Shown in pieces: positions 40,410 to 47,259 of a DNA stretch of 47,259 bases; position 1 is the stretch's first letter; every line of letters begins with the position of its first letter. The DNA lies in NCBI GenBank assembly GCA_964505415.1, contig CAZDHW010000015.1, forward strand, positions 1-47,259, written 5' to 3'. The notes beneath the pieces were generated by a model. That model was not told the origin of the DNA. It worked only from the letters and a program-made list of their open reading frames with translations, and ran no database searches. The position numbers and the translations under genes are program-made. The stretch comes from DTDR01 sp964505415 (GTDB taxonomy: Bacteria; Hydrothermota; Tepidihabitantia; Tepidihabitantales; DTDR01).

Positions 40410-41888
40410 ATGAGAAATTTTTTTATACCTTTCTTTTTAATCTTTACTTGTAGTTTTAATCTTGACATTTCTGTTAAAAATATTATCCGCCCGACCGGTA
40501 TCCAAGAACCGGGAGTTTATACTCCGCGGGTGCAGATAAAAAATGAGACCAATGAAGAAGGAACAGCTGATGTTTATTTTGAAATTTTTCAATTTCCTAA
40601 TCAAAATCGGGTTTATTTAGATTCTCGCTCAGTAACCATAAGCGGTAATACAACCATCCCAATTGATTTTAATCCCCTTGAGCTTAGCGCAGGTATTTAT
40701 TTAGTAAAATGTTCTTTATACGCAATCAATGATACCAATCTTTCAAATGATACTTTGTCAAGTAAATTAAGAATTTTAGAAATCCCTTTAAACCAATGGT
40801 TTTTATGGGATAGTGTCCCTTTGGGCGAAAGAGGTAAGCGAGTGAAAAGTGGTGGCGGAATGACTGATGGCTCAATAAAGAATGAAAAAAGAATTTTTCT
40901 TGTTAAGGGAAATAAAACCAACGAATTTTATTTATATGACCCAATTTTTAACGAATGGTCCCGAAAATGTTCAATTCCTTATTATCTTTTGAATCCCAAA
41001 TATTTACCAAAAAAAGGAACCTGTGTTGCCAAAGCCGGTCAATTTATCTATTTAGCTGTTGGCAATAACACCTGTGAATTTTTAGCTTATGACCTTATTG
41101 GTGACAGCTGGACTAAGAAAAGACCGATTCCCTTAGGACCAACTAATAAAACTTTAAAAGGCGGTTCTTCTTTGGCGAAAGGAAAGATAGGTAATAAAGA
41201 TTATCTCTTTCTTATTAAAGGGAGTAATACCCGCGAATTTTATGCTTATGATATTGCCAATGATACTTGGTTAGAGATGGCATCTACGCCTTATTTAGAA
41301 AAAGAAACTAAGATAAAAAAAGGTAGCTGTCTTGCTTCTGACGGAAGGAATATCTATTTATTAAAAGGTGGTGTCAATGAATTCTTTATCTATTTTCCCG
41401 ATTCTAACAAATGGCAACCTTTAAAGCCGATGCCTTTTTATAATCGCTATGGTGAAAGAAAGAAAGTAAAAGAAGGTGCCTGCCTTGTTTATGAAGGTGG
41501 TCACGATGTTATTTTTGCCTTTAAGGGCGGTAACACCAATGAATTTTGGGTTTATTTTGTCAACGGCGATTCTTGGCACGAGTTGCCTTCCTTGCCTTTA
41601 CTACCTTCTAATAAAAAAATTAAAGACGGTGCCTCTTTACTTATTTTTGCTGGTGGCCTTTTTGCTTTAAAAGGAAATAATACTAATGAAGTTTGGTTTT
41701 TCAAATATGATTTTCCCTTACCTTTTATGGAAACCAAAGAAGAAAAGCCAAAAGGGATAAATAAAGAACAAAAAACAAAATTAACCTTTTCCTTATTTGA
41801 CATTGTTGGGCGAAAAGTTAAATTCCTTAAGAAAGGGATATATTTTGATTTAAAAGATAATAAAATAAAAAGGGTCGTTGTAAGATAA
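40410..41888 (+). CDS. Secreted kelch-type propeller protein with C-terminal tag
   Basis: This 492-aa protein has a signal peptide (RNFFIPFFLIFTCSFN; a lipobox at C14 is possible) and a CARDB-like beta domain (about 20-130). Kelch-like repeats follow, with blade ends FYLYDPIFNEW, FLAYDLIGDSW, FYAYDIANDTW, FFIYFPDSNKW and FWVYFVNGDSW. The C-terminus has FSLFDIVGRKVKFLKKGIYF, the tag shared with 25350 and 26024. It is probably surface-exposed and binds a partner or glycan. AAGGAGG site present. Confidence 0.8.
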   Translation: MRNFFIPFFLIFTCSFNLDISVKNIIRPTGIQEPGVYTPRVQIKNETNEEGTADVYFEIFQFPNQNRVYLDSRSVTISGNTTIPIDFNPLELSAGIYLVKCSLYAINDTNLSNDTLSSKLRILEIPLNQWFLWDSVPLGERGKRVKSGGGMTDGSIKNEKRIFLVKGNKTNEFYLYDPIFNEWSRKCSIPYYLLNPKYLPKKGTCVAKAGQFIYLAVGNNTCEFLAYDLIGDSWTKKRPIPLGPTNKTLKGGSSLAKGKIGNKDYLFLIKGSNTREFYAYDIANDTWLEMASTPYLEKETKIKKGSCLASDGRNIYLLKGGVNEFFIYFPDSNKWQPLKPMPFYNRYGERKKVKEGACLVYEGGHDVIFAFKGGNTNEFWVYFVNGDSWHELPSLPLLPSNKKIKDGASLLIFAGGLFALKGNNTNEVWFFKYDFPLPFMETKEEKPKGINKEQKTKLTFSLFDIVGRKVKFLKKGIYFDLKDNKIKRVVVR

Positions 41889-41891
41889 ATT

Positions 41892-41919
41892 TTGACTTTA
41901 TCTTTCCTTTAATTATAAT
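41892..41919 (+). promoter_or_regulatory. Promoter of the ABC-to-murJ run (leaderless GTG)
   Basis: TTGACT (41892-41897), 16-bp spacer, TATAAT (41914-41919). The GTG start codon is 5 nt further at 41925. Confidence 0.75.
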
Positions 41920-41924
41920 AAAAA

Positions 41925-42857
41925 GTGGCAATTATTGTTGCGGAAGGACTTACAAAGATTTACCGCAGCGGGTTTTGGAAATTTAAAAAAGTCTTTGCGG
42001 TAAAAAATCTTTCGCTAATAATTGAAGAAGGAGAAATTTACGGTCTTTTAGGTCCTAATGGTGCTGGGAAAACCACTACCCTGAAAATGCTTGTTGGACT
42101 TTGTCAGCCAACAAAAGGAACAATCAAGATAATGAACGGCGAACCGCAGTCTTTGGAAGTACGGAAACAGATTGGCTTTTTACCGGAACAGCCTTATTTT
42201 TATGAATACCTTAATGGTTACGAATTGGTATCCTTGACTGCCCAGATGTATGGTCAACAAGTAACAAAGAAAAGAATTAATGAAATTTTAGAACTGGTAG
42301 GAATGGCGGAAGCCAAAGATGTCTATTTGAAAAATTACTCTCGAGGAATGTTACAGCGAATTGGTTTGGCTTGTGCTCTTATTATCGACCCAAAAATTTT
42401 AATCTTAGATGAACCGATGGGTGGTCTTGACCCAATTGGCAGAAAAGGGATGAGGGATTTAATTATTCAATTAAAAAAGCAAGGTAAGACAATCATCTTC
42501 TCTTCCCATATTCTTTCTGATGCCGAGATGCTTTGTGATCGTATCGGCATTTTGATAAAAGGGGAGAAGGTAAAAGAAGGGACGATATCGGAGATCATTG
42601 GCGAAGAAATCTATGAATACGAGATTGTTTTTACCAATATTTCCGAAGCTCATCTTTGGCAAATAAAAAACTGGGTTAAGGATTTAATAAAAAGCGGAGA
42701 TAAATTTATGGCAATTTGTGAAAATGAACGCCAAAGGGATGAAATTTTATCTTTTATATCTTCGGTGGGGGGTAATTTGGTTTCCCTAATTCCGCGAAGA
42801 AAAAGTTTGGAAGAATACTTTTTTATTTTTATAAAAGAAAAAAGATATGCGCCTTAA
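41925..42857 (+). CDS. ABC transporter ATP-binding protein (ABC-2 exporter type)
   Basis: This 310-aa ATPase has Walker A GPNGAGKT (43-50), signature NYSRGMLQRIGLA, Walker B ILILDEPMGGLDP and the switch His in IFSSHILSD. A C-terminal extension of about 90 residues is typical of DrrA/GldA/NatA-like exporters. It works with the permease encoded next (11-nt overlap). Cargo unknown. The start is GTG on a predicted leaderless message. Confidence 0.92.
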   Translation: MAIIVAEGLTKIYRSGFWKFKKVFAVKNLSLIIEEGEIYGLLGPNGAGKTTTLKMLVGLCQPTKGTIKIMNGEPQSLEVRKQIGFLPEQPYFYEYLNGYELVSLTAQMYGQQVTKKRINEILELVGMAEAKDVYLKNYSRGMLQRIGLACALIIDPKILILDEPMGGLDPIGRKGMRDLIIQLKKQGKTIIFSSHILSDAEMLCDRIGILIKGEKVKEGTISEIIGEEIYEYEIVFTNISEAHLWQIKNWVKDLIKSGDKFMAICENERQRDEILSFISSVGGNLVSLIPRRKSLEEYFFIFIKEKRYAP

Positions 42858-43608
42858 AGCCATCATCTTAAACACTTTTATTGAATCTATTCGCGATAGA
42901 ATCTTAGTCGTTTTATTAGTGGTGGGGCTCATCTTAATGGCCAGTAGTAAATTTATTAAACCCTTAGCCTTAGGAGAGGAAGCAAAGATTATCAAAGATT
43001 TGGGACTTTCGGCAATAAATTTTATCTCAGTCTTGGTGGCGATTCTTATTGGTGGGCGGTTGATTTATAAAGAGATTGAAAAAAAGACAATCTATCTGGT
43101 TTTATCAAAACCGATAAAAAGATGGGAATTTATCTTCGGAAAATATTTAGGGCAGATGTTATTACTCTTTTTGGTTGTTTCCCTTTTAACAACTTTTTTT
43201 GGCATTGTTCTTTTAATCACCGACACGAAGGGCGATTATTCCCTTTTACTTCCCAATTTACTTTTACTTTTTCAACTTTCTATCGTTACCTCTTTGGCAA
43301 TCTTTTTTTCTACTTTTGCCACCCCTTTAACGGCCTCGGTTTTTACTTTTATTATGTATTTTATTGGTCATCTAACCCGCGATTTAAAAGCTTTAACCCA
43401 GATTTCCAAATCACCAATAGTAAAAGTGGTTGCCAATTTCTTATATTATATCTTACCCAATCTTGCCAATTTTGATATCAAAGGAAAAGTCGTCCACGAA
43501 ATTCCTCTCTTTCCAGCGCAACTCTATTTTCCAATTATCTACGGTCTTATTTGGACCATTGCCCTTTTATATTTCTCTTTTATTATCTTTCAAAAGAAAG
43601 ATTTTTAA
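42847..43608 (+). CDS. ABC-2-type transporter permease
   Basis: This 253-aa protein has about six hydrophobic helices and a cytoplasmic segment IYKEIEKKTIYLVLSKPIKRWEFIFGKYLGQ, typical of ABC-2 permeases that couple to the ATPase before it (residues 75-106). The start overlaps the ATPase gene. The exported substrate cannot be told from the sequence. The downstream genes have unrelated roles, apart from a TPR-like protein that might assist. Confidence 0.85.
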   Translation: MRLKAIILNTFIESIRDRILVVLLVVGLILMASSKFIKPLALGEEAKIIKDLGLSAINFISVLVAILIGGRLIYKEIEKKTIYLVLSKPIKRWEFIFGKYLGQMLLLFLVVSLLTTFFGIVLLITDTKGDYSLLLPNLLLLFQLSIVTSLAIFFSTFATPLTASVFTFIMYFIGHLTRDLKALTQISKSPIVKVVANFLYYILPNLANFDIKGKVVHEIPLFPAQLYFPIIYGLIWTIALLYFSFIIFQKKDF

Positions 43609-43610
43609 AA

Positions 43611-44438
43611 ATGAGATTTTTTAAAATAATAATTATCTTTGTTTTTTTTCTTATCTTTTTGTTTCTTCAAAAAGAAATAGATAAACAGAGAAAAGTTAGT
43701 TTGCGGGAAATTTTATTGCAAGAACTGATGTATTTTCCTAGCGGGAAATTTTTAAAAGAGATGGCTATTGAATATGACAACCTTTTAAGTGATTTTGTTT
43801 GGTTACGGGCGATTCAATATTATGGTTTTCATTTGGTTACCGATAGGAAATACGATTATCTTTTCCACATTTTTGATATCTTAACCACTTTGGACGAAAG
43901 ATTTAGTGGTGCCTATCATTTTGCTAGTTTCTGTCTTGCTTGGGATGCCCAAAAACCGGATAGTGCTATTTATCTTTTAAAACGGGCATTAATCGCTGAC
44001 CCTTTTAATTGGCAGCATTATTTTGACATCGGTTTTATTAATTATATGATTATTAAAAATTATGAAGAGGCTGGGTATTATTTCTATTTAGCAGCTCAGT
44101 TGCCGCAAACCTGGCGGATTTCTGAAAGATGGGCGGCTTTTTCTTACGGGAAGTCACCAAAAAAAGAGTTTGCGGAAATTCTTTGGCAAGATATTTACAA
44201 TTCCACCGACAATCCTCAGTTAAAAAAGATTGCTAAAAGGGGGTTAAAAGTATTAAAAAGGGAAAAGGATTTGGAATACTTACAAAAAGCCGTTGATAAA
44301 TTTATAAAAGAAAAGAAAAAGGTACCGGTTTCCCTTTTAGAACTATACAAAGAAGGTTATATTGATTCTATTCCAAAAGAACCCTTTGGTTATTTTTACA
44401 AAATAAAAAATGGTAAGGTTATCTACACAAAAAAATAG
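43611..44438 (+). CDS. Membrane-anchored TPR-like protein
   Basis: The 275-aa product starts at MRFFKIIIIFVFFLIFLFL, an N-terminal anchor. An in-frame upstream start at 43551 would lie inside the permease gene and is not favoured. Helical repeats follow: SGAYHFASFCLAWDAQKPDS, AIYLLKRALIADPFNWQHYF and NYEEAGYYFYLAAQLP, each TPR-like. A C-terminal segment KVPVSLLELYKEGYIDSIPKEP resembles pilin/secretion-associated short tails. Co-transcribed with the ABC exporter; it may act with it. Confidence 0.7.
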   Translation: MRFFKIIIIFVFFLIFLFLQKEIDKQRKVSLREILLQELMYFPSGKFLKEMAIEYDNLLSDFVWLRAIQYYGFHLVTDRKYDYLFHIFDILTTLDERFSGAYHFASFCLAWDAQKPDSAIYLLKRALIADPFNWQHYFDIGFINYMIIKNYEEAGYYFYLAAQLPQTWRISERWAAFSYGKSPKKEFAEILWQDIYNSTDNPQLKKIAKRGLKVLKREKDLEYLQKAVDKFIKEKKKVPVSLLELYKEGYIDSIPKEPFGYFYKIKNGKVIYTKK

Positions 44439-45456
44439 AATAATTGATGCCAATTTTAATCGGTTAAGAGAAGCCCTAAAAACTGTCGAAGATATAATAA
44501 GATTTGCTTTAGGCAACCAAAAATTACTCTCCCTTTTAAGAAAAGAGTTAAAAAAGATAAGAAAGGTGATTATAAAAAAAGAGAAGGAATATCTACCCTT
44601 TCGGGAAATAAAAACCGATATTGGTAAAAAATATGAGTATGACCAACCCCATTTAAAAAAAGACTTAATTGACCTGCTCTTTGCCAATCTCAAAAGAGCC
44701 GAAGAGAGTTGTCGGACTTTAGAGGAAATCTTTAAAATCAATAAAGAAGAAAGGCTTGCCCAGTTTTTTAAAGAAAAGCGCTTTTTTTTATATCAATTGG
44801 AAAAAGAACTTAATAGTAACTTAAAAAAAGAATTAGACTTAAGAGTCTATCCGATAATTGATCTTAAAATTTTGAAATTGAAAAAGAAAGGAGATTATGG
44901 TATACTGGCATTAAAATTAATCAAGAATGGGGCCACGGTTTTACAATTAAGAGCGGAAAAAGACTTTAAAACGAAAGAATTTATTGAAATTGGTAAGATT
45001 ATAAAAGAAAAAATAAAAAAGAAAAAAGTAAAATTAATAATCAATGACCGGGTGGATGTCTGCTTAGCGATAAATGCCGATGGTGTCCATTTAGGAAAGG
45101 ATGACATGCCGGTAAGATTGGCAAGAGAAATCTTGGGAAAAGAAAAGATAATTGGCAAAACGATAAGAAATATAAAAGAGCTGAAAAAAGCCGAAAGAGA
45201 AGGGGTTGATTATTGTGCCTGTGGAGCAATTTTCCCTTCACAAACGAAAAAAGAAGCAAAAGTGGTTGGTATAAAAACTTTAAAAGAAATAATTAAAAAA
45301 AGCAGAGTCCCCATTGTTGCCATTGGTGGTATTAATTTGACAAATGTGAAAGAAGTGCTTAAAGAAAAACCCGCTGGAGTGGCCTTCATTTCCGCAATAA
45401 AAGATATAAAAAAAATGGCAAAAATCATTAAATGGGTGCTAAAAGATTCTTCCTAA
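44410..45456 (+). CDS. thiE: ThiD2-ThiE fusion: thiamine-phosphate synthase
   Basis: The 348-aa protein has an N-terminal ThiD2-type domain (DANFNRLREALKTVED, residues 13-28) and a C-terminal ThiE barrel (from about 140). The barrel shows ATVLQLRAEKDFKTKEF, IINDRVDVCLAINADGVHLG, GKTIRNIKEL, CACGAIFPSQTKK and VAIGGINLTNVKEV. ThiE joins HMP-pyrophosphate and thiazole phosphate; ThiD2 is the proposed alternative HMP-phosphate kinase. Other thiamine genes are absent nearby. It overlaps the upstream gene by 29 nt and murJ by 25 nt. Confidence 0.9.
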   Translation: MVRLSTQKNRIIDANFNRLREALKTVEDIIRFALGNQKLLSLLRKELKKIRKVIIKKEKEYLPFREIKTDIGKKYEYDQPHLKKDLIDLLFANLKRAEESCRTLEEIFKINKEERLAQFFKEKRFFLYQLEKELNSNLKKELDLRVYPIIDLKILKLKKKGDYGILALKLIKNGATVLQLRAEKDFKTKEFIEIGKIIKEKIKKKKVKLIINDRVDVCLAINADGVHLGKDDMPVRLAREILGKEKIIGKTIRNIKELKKAEREGVDYCACGAIFPSQTKKEAKVVGIKTLKEIIKKSRVPIVAIGGINLTNVKEVLKEKPAGVAFISAIKDIKKMAKIIKWVLKDSS

Positions 45457-46940
45457 AAGTTTTTTCTTTCTCCTTTGGCACTCTTATCTCCCGGATAACC
45501 GGTCTTTTTCGGGAAATGGTTTTTGCCTTTCTTTTTGGTGCCTCTTATGCTACTGACTGTTTTAATATCGCCTTCCGCATACCTAATCTTTTAAGGGATA
45601 TGTTTTCCGAAACGGCCCTTTCCGCCGCTTTTGTCCCCACCTTTTGTGAAAAAATGAAGAAAGAAGAAAAAAAGGAACTTTCCCTTTTTGCTTCTAACAT
45701 CCTAAATTTTCTTTTATTAAGTGTAGGAATGCTCACTTTGCTTCTCATCCTTTTTGCTCCTTATGTGGTAAAAATCATTTCTTTAGGCTTTACCAAAGAA
45801 ACACCCAAATACCTGCTCACCTTAAAATTAACTAAAATAATGCTTCCCTTTCTCCTTTTTATTTCCTTAGCCAGTTGGGCTATGGGCATCCTTATAAGTT
45901 ATGGTTATTTTTTTATTTCGGCAGTAGCCTCGGCGGTTTTTAATATTGTTTCGATATTAATCCCCCTTTTTACTTATTCTATTTTTTTGAAAGCCCATTT
46001 AGAACCTATCTTCTCTATGGCTTACGGAGTGCTTTTTGGCTCAATCTTTCAGTTTCTTTTTCTTTTAATTTTTTTAAAAAAAACTGGTTATCAATACTAT
46101 TTTCATCTGAATTTAGCCGACGCTGATTTGAAAAAGGTTATAAAATTATATCTTCCAGTGCTTTTGGGTTTAGCCGCCTACCAAATAAATTTCTTTATAA
46201 ATACCATTCTTATAACCTTTTTGGAAGAAAAAAGTATCACTTATTTAAATTATGCCTATCGGATTATGCACCTGCCGGCTGGTCTTTTTGGGGTTGCGGT
46301 TGGAAGTGTTAGTTTACAGGAATTTTCTTTAACGGAAAAAGAAAAATTAAAAGAAAACCTCTTTCTGCCAATAAAAATCAACACCTTAATTCTTCTACCA
46401 ATAACCTTAGTTTTTATCTTACTTTCTTCTCCTTTAACCCGACTTCTTTATGAACGGGGAAGATTTACTTCTACGGATTCTTATTATACTTCCATTGCCC
46501 TTTTTCTTTATAGTTTTCTTATCTTCCCTTCATCGTTGGGGCGGATTTTTGCCTCCTACTTCTATTCCTTAAAAGATACAAAAACCCCAGCCCTTATTTC
46601 CTTTTTTTCGGTCTCTTTAAACATCCTACTTAATTTAATATTAATGAAAAAAATAGGCTTCAAAGCCTTTCCCGTAAGTGCCTCAATTTCATCTTTTTCC
46701 CAAGCAACTTTATTATACCTTCTTTTAAAAAAGAAAGAAAAGATAAATATTTTTAATAAAGAAAGAAAAAAATTCTTTTTCAGAATTATAATATTATTAA
46801 TACCCTTTTCTTTTATTATTTATTTTTCTTTCCGATTTTTTGAATTTTTAAAATTGCCCTTATTCTTTTCCCTTATTTTTACCCTTATCCTTGCCTTTCT
46901 TTATTTATTCCCCTTATTAAAAAAAGAGCGACTTTTTTAA
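45432..46940 (+). CDS. murJ: Lipid II flippase MurJ
   Basis: The 502-aa MATE-like membrane protein has about 13-14 helices. The N-terminal GTLISRITGLFREMVFAFLFG and RIPNLLRDMFSETALSAAFVP are diagnostic of MurJ/MviN. Later strings such as RIMHLPAGLFGVAVGSVSLQ and LLYERGRFTSTDS also fit. It flips lipid II for peptidoglycan synthesis. It ends a five-gene run with the ABC exporter and thiE, and starts within the end of thiE. Confidence 0.95.
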   Translation: MGAKRFFLKVFSFSFGTLISRITGLFREMVFAFLFGASYATDCFNIAFRIPNLLRDMFSETALSAAFVPTFCEKMKKEEKKELSLFASNILNFLLLSVGMLTLLLILFAPYVVKIISLGFTKETPKYLLTLKLTKIMLPFLLFISLASWAMGILISYGYFFISAVASAVFNIVSILIPLFTYSIFLKAHLEPIFSMAYGVLFGSIFQFLFLLIFLKKTGYQYYFHLNLADADLKKVIKLYLPVLLGLAAYQINFFINTILITFLEEKSITYLNYAYRIMHLPAGLFGVAVGSVSLQEFSLTEKEKLKENLFLPIKINTLILLPITLVFILLSSPLTRLLYERGRFTSTDSYYTSIALFLYSFLIFPSSLGRIFASYFYSLKDTKTPALISFFSVSLNILLNLILMKKIGFKAFPVSASISSFSQATLLYLLLKKKEKINIFNKERKKFFFRIIILLIPFSFIIYFSFRFFEFLKLPLFFSLIFTLILAFLYLFPLLKKERLF

Positions 46941-46942
46941 AT

Positions 46943-46970
46943 TTGACAAAAAAAGAAAAGAAATTAAAAT
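46943..46970 (+). promoter_or_regulatory. Promoter of the partial gene at 46977 (leaderless)
   Basis: TTGACA (46943-46948), 16-bp spacer, TAAAAT (46965-46970), ATG 6 nt later at 46977. Confidence 0.7.
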
Positions 46971-46976
46971 TAATTC

Positions 46977-47259
46977 ATGACCAAAAAGGAGAAAACAATC
47001 GTTTCCATTGCCAATATATTTGATAAGTTTATCCATTTTTTACCCGGAAACATTTTGGCAAAAATTTTACTTGAGGCATCTTCACCTTTATTAAAAAAAA
47101 GTTGTATAAACAAAGAATATAATTCCAAAAAGATTGGCGAAGATATCTTCTTTATGACGAAAGCCCTACTTTATACGGTATTAAAAACAAAAATTTCTCC
47201 TTCTTCTCGCAAGATTTTCCTAAATGCCTTATTTCATAAAGATAAATGGGGTAATCTTC
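46977..47259 (+). CDS. Unknown protein, 5' part only (runs off the window end)
   Basis: The open frame runs 94 codons from ATG to the window edge. The product opens MTKKEKTIVSIANIFDKFI and contains SPLLKKSCINKE, GEDIFFM and RKIFLNALF. It aligns in order with the product of the truncated gene at 1-295, which has SPKLKEACLNKE, GLDLYYM and NTFLKAIF. The two therefore look like paralogues. No signal peptide; mainly helical. Family and function are not recognised. The predicted mRNA is leaderless, as for its relative. Confidence 0.7.
   Translation, partial: MTKKEKTIVSIANIFDKFIHFLPGNILAKILLEASSPLLKKSCINKEYNSKKIGEDIFFMTKALLYTVLKTKISPSSRKIFLNALFHKDKWGNL

Noticed and set aside
43551..43610. Earlier start for the TPR-like gene
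   Set aside because: It lies deep within the permease gene; the later ATG at 43611 begins a proper membrane anchor.
46921..46937. AAAAAG/CTTTTT hairpin after murJ as a terminator
   Set aside because: An A/T-only stem with one G-C pair inside the last codons is too weak to call.
1..47259. tRNA, rRNA, CRISPR arrays and insertion sequences
   Set aside because: No cloverleaf with a GTTC-type arm, no rRNA strings, no regularly spaced repeats and no transposase with terminal repeats were recognised by eye; a covariance-model scan was not possible.

Overview
The window looks like a chromosomal segment, including the replication origin, from an AT-rich, Gram-negative, probably thermophilic bacterium. 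Proteins are rich in Lys, Glu and Ile. There are OmpA and porin-like outer-membrane proteins, several lipoproteins, and secreted propellers ending in a short sorting-type tag. This style fits candidate phyla related to the FCB group, such as WOR-3/Stahlbacteria. That placement is inference from gene content and style, not from a marker-gene comparison.

Layout, left to right. 1-295 (-) is the 5' part of an unknown gene. 494-3650 (+) holds pstC-pstA-pstB and phoU. 3702-7362 (+) is one tight run: rpsF, ssb, a small two-helix membrane protein, pyrR, pyrB, pyrC. 7363-7792 holds a 47-aa zinc-ribbon gene and one copy of a repeated intergenic element. 7793-15143 (-) holds a Lon-like AAA+ protease, a DUF4139 protein, a phosphoesterase-fold protein with a degraded metal site, and a PKD/PQQ-propeller lipoprotein. 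15204-22355 (-) is a nine-gene housekeeping run: exported DJ-1 protein, dtd, yicC, gmk, rpoZ, coaBC, dnaB, radA and a PIN-TRAM protein. 22436-24212 (-) is a porin plus pstS, which supplies the binding protein missing from the pst cluster. 24269-27268 (-) holds two tagged secreted proteins and a DegT aminotransferase. 27592-30827 (+) holds a SpoIID-like lipoprotein, a GT-C type membrane protein and a DUF4159 protein. 30821-35781 (-) holds an outer-membrane protein, a methyltransferase, an M15 peptidase and an OmpA protein.

The origin region is 37265-38930: a perfect parS palindrome, dnaA, then an AT-rich stretch with six DnaA-box-like sites. dnaN is not next to dnaA; an M29 aminopeptidase follows. 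Most genes left of the origin are on the minus strand and most to its right on the plus strand, as expected if replication runs outward from about 38.8 kb. 40049-47259 holds a cold-shock gene with a structured leader, a kelch protein, an ABC transporter run ending in thiD2-thiE and murJ, and the 5' end of a gene whose product resembles the one truncated at position 1.

Two kinds of gene start are visible. In about ten genes the start codon lies 4-9 nt after a TATAAT-like box that itself follows TTGACA/TTGACT/TTGATT, so the mRNA should be leaderless. Many others, including the outer-membrane protein genes, dnaA and the M29 gene, have a strong GGAGG site. Other notable points are the repeated element at 7.7 kb and 27.4 kb, a probable ATT start for the M15 peptidase, and hairpins placed on gene starts. 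No tRNA, rRNA, CRISPR array or insertion sequence was recognised.
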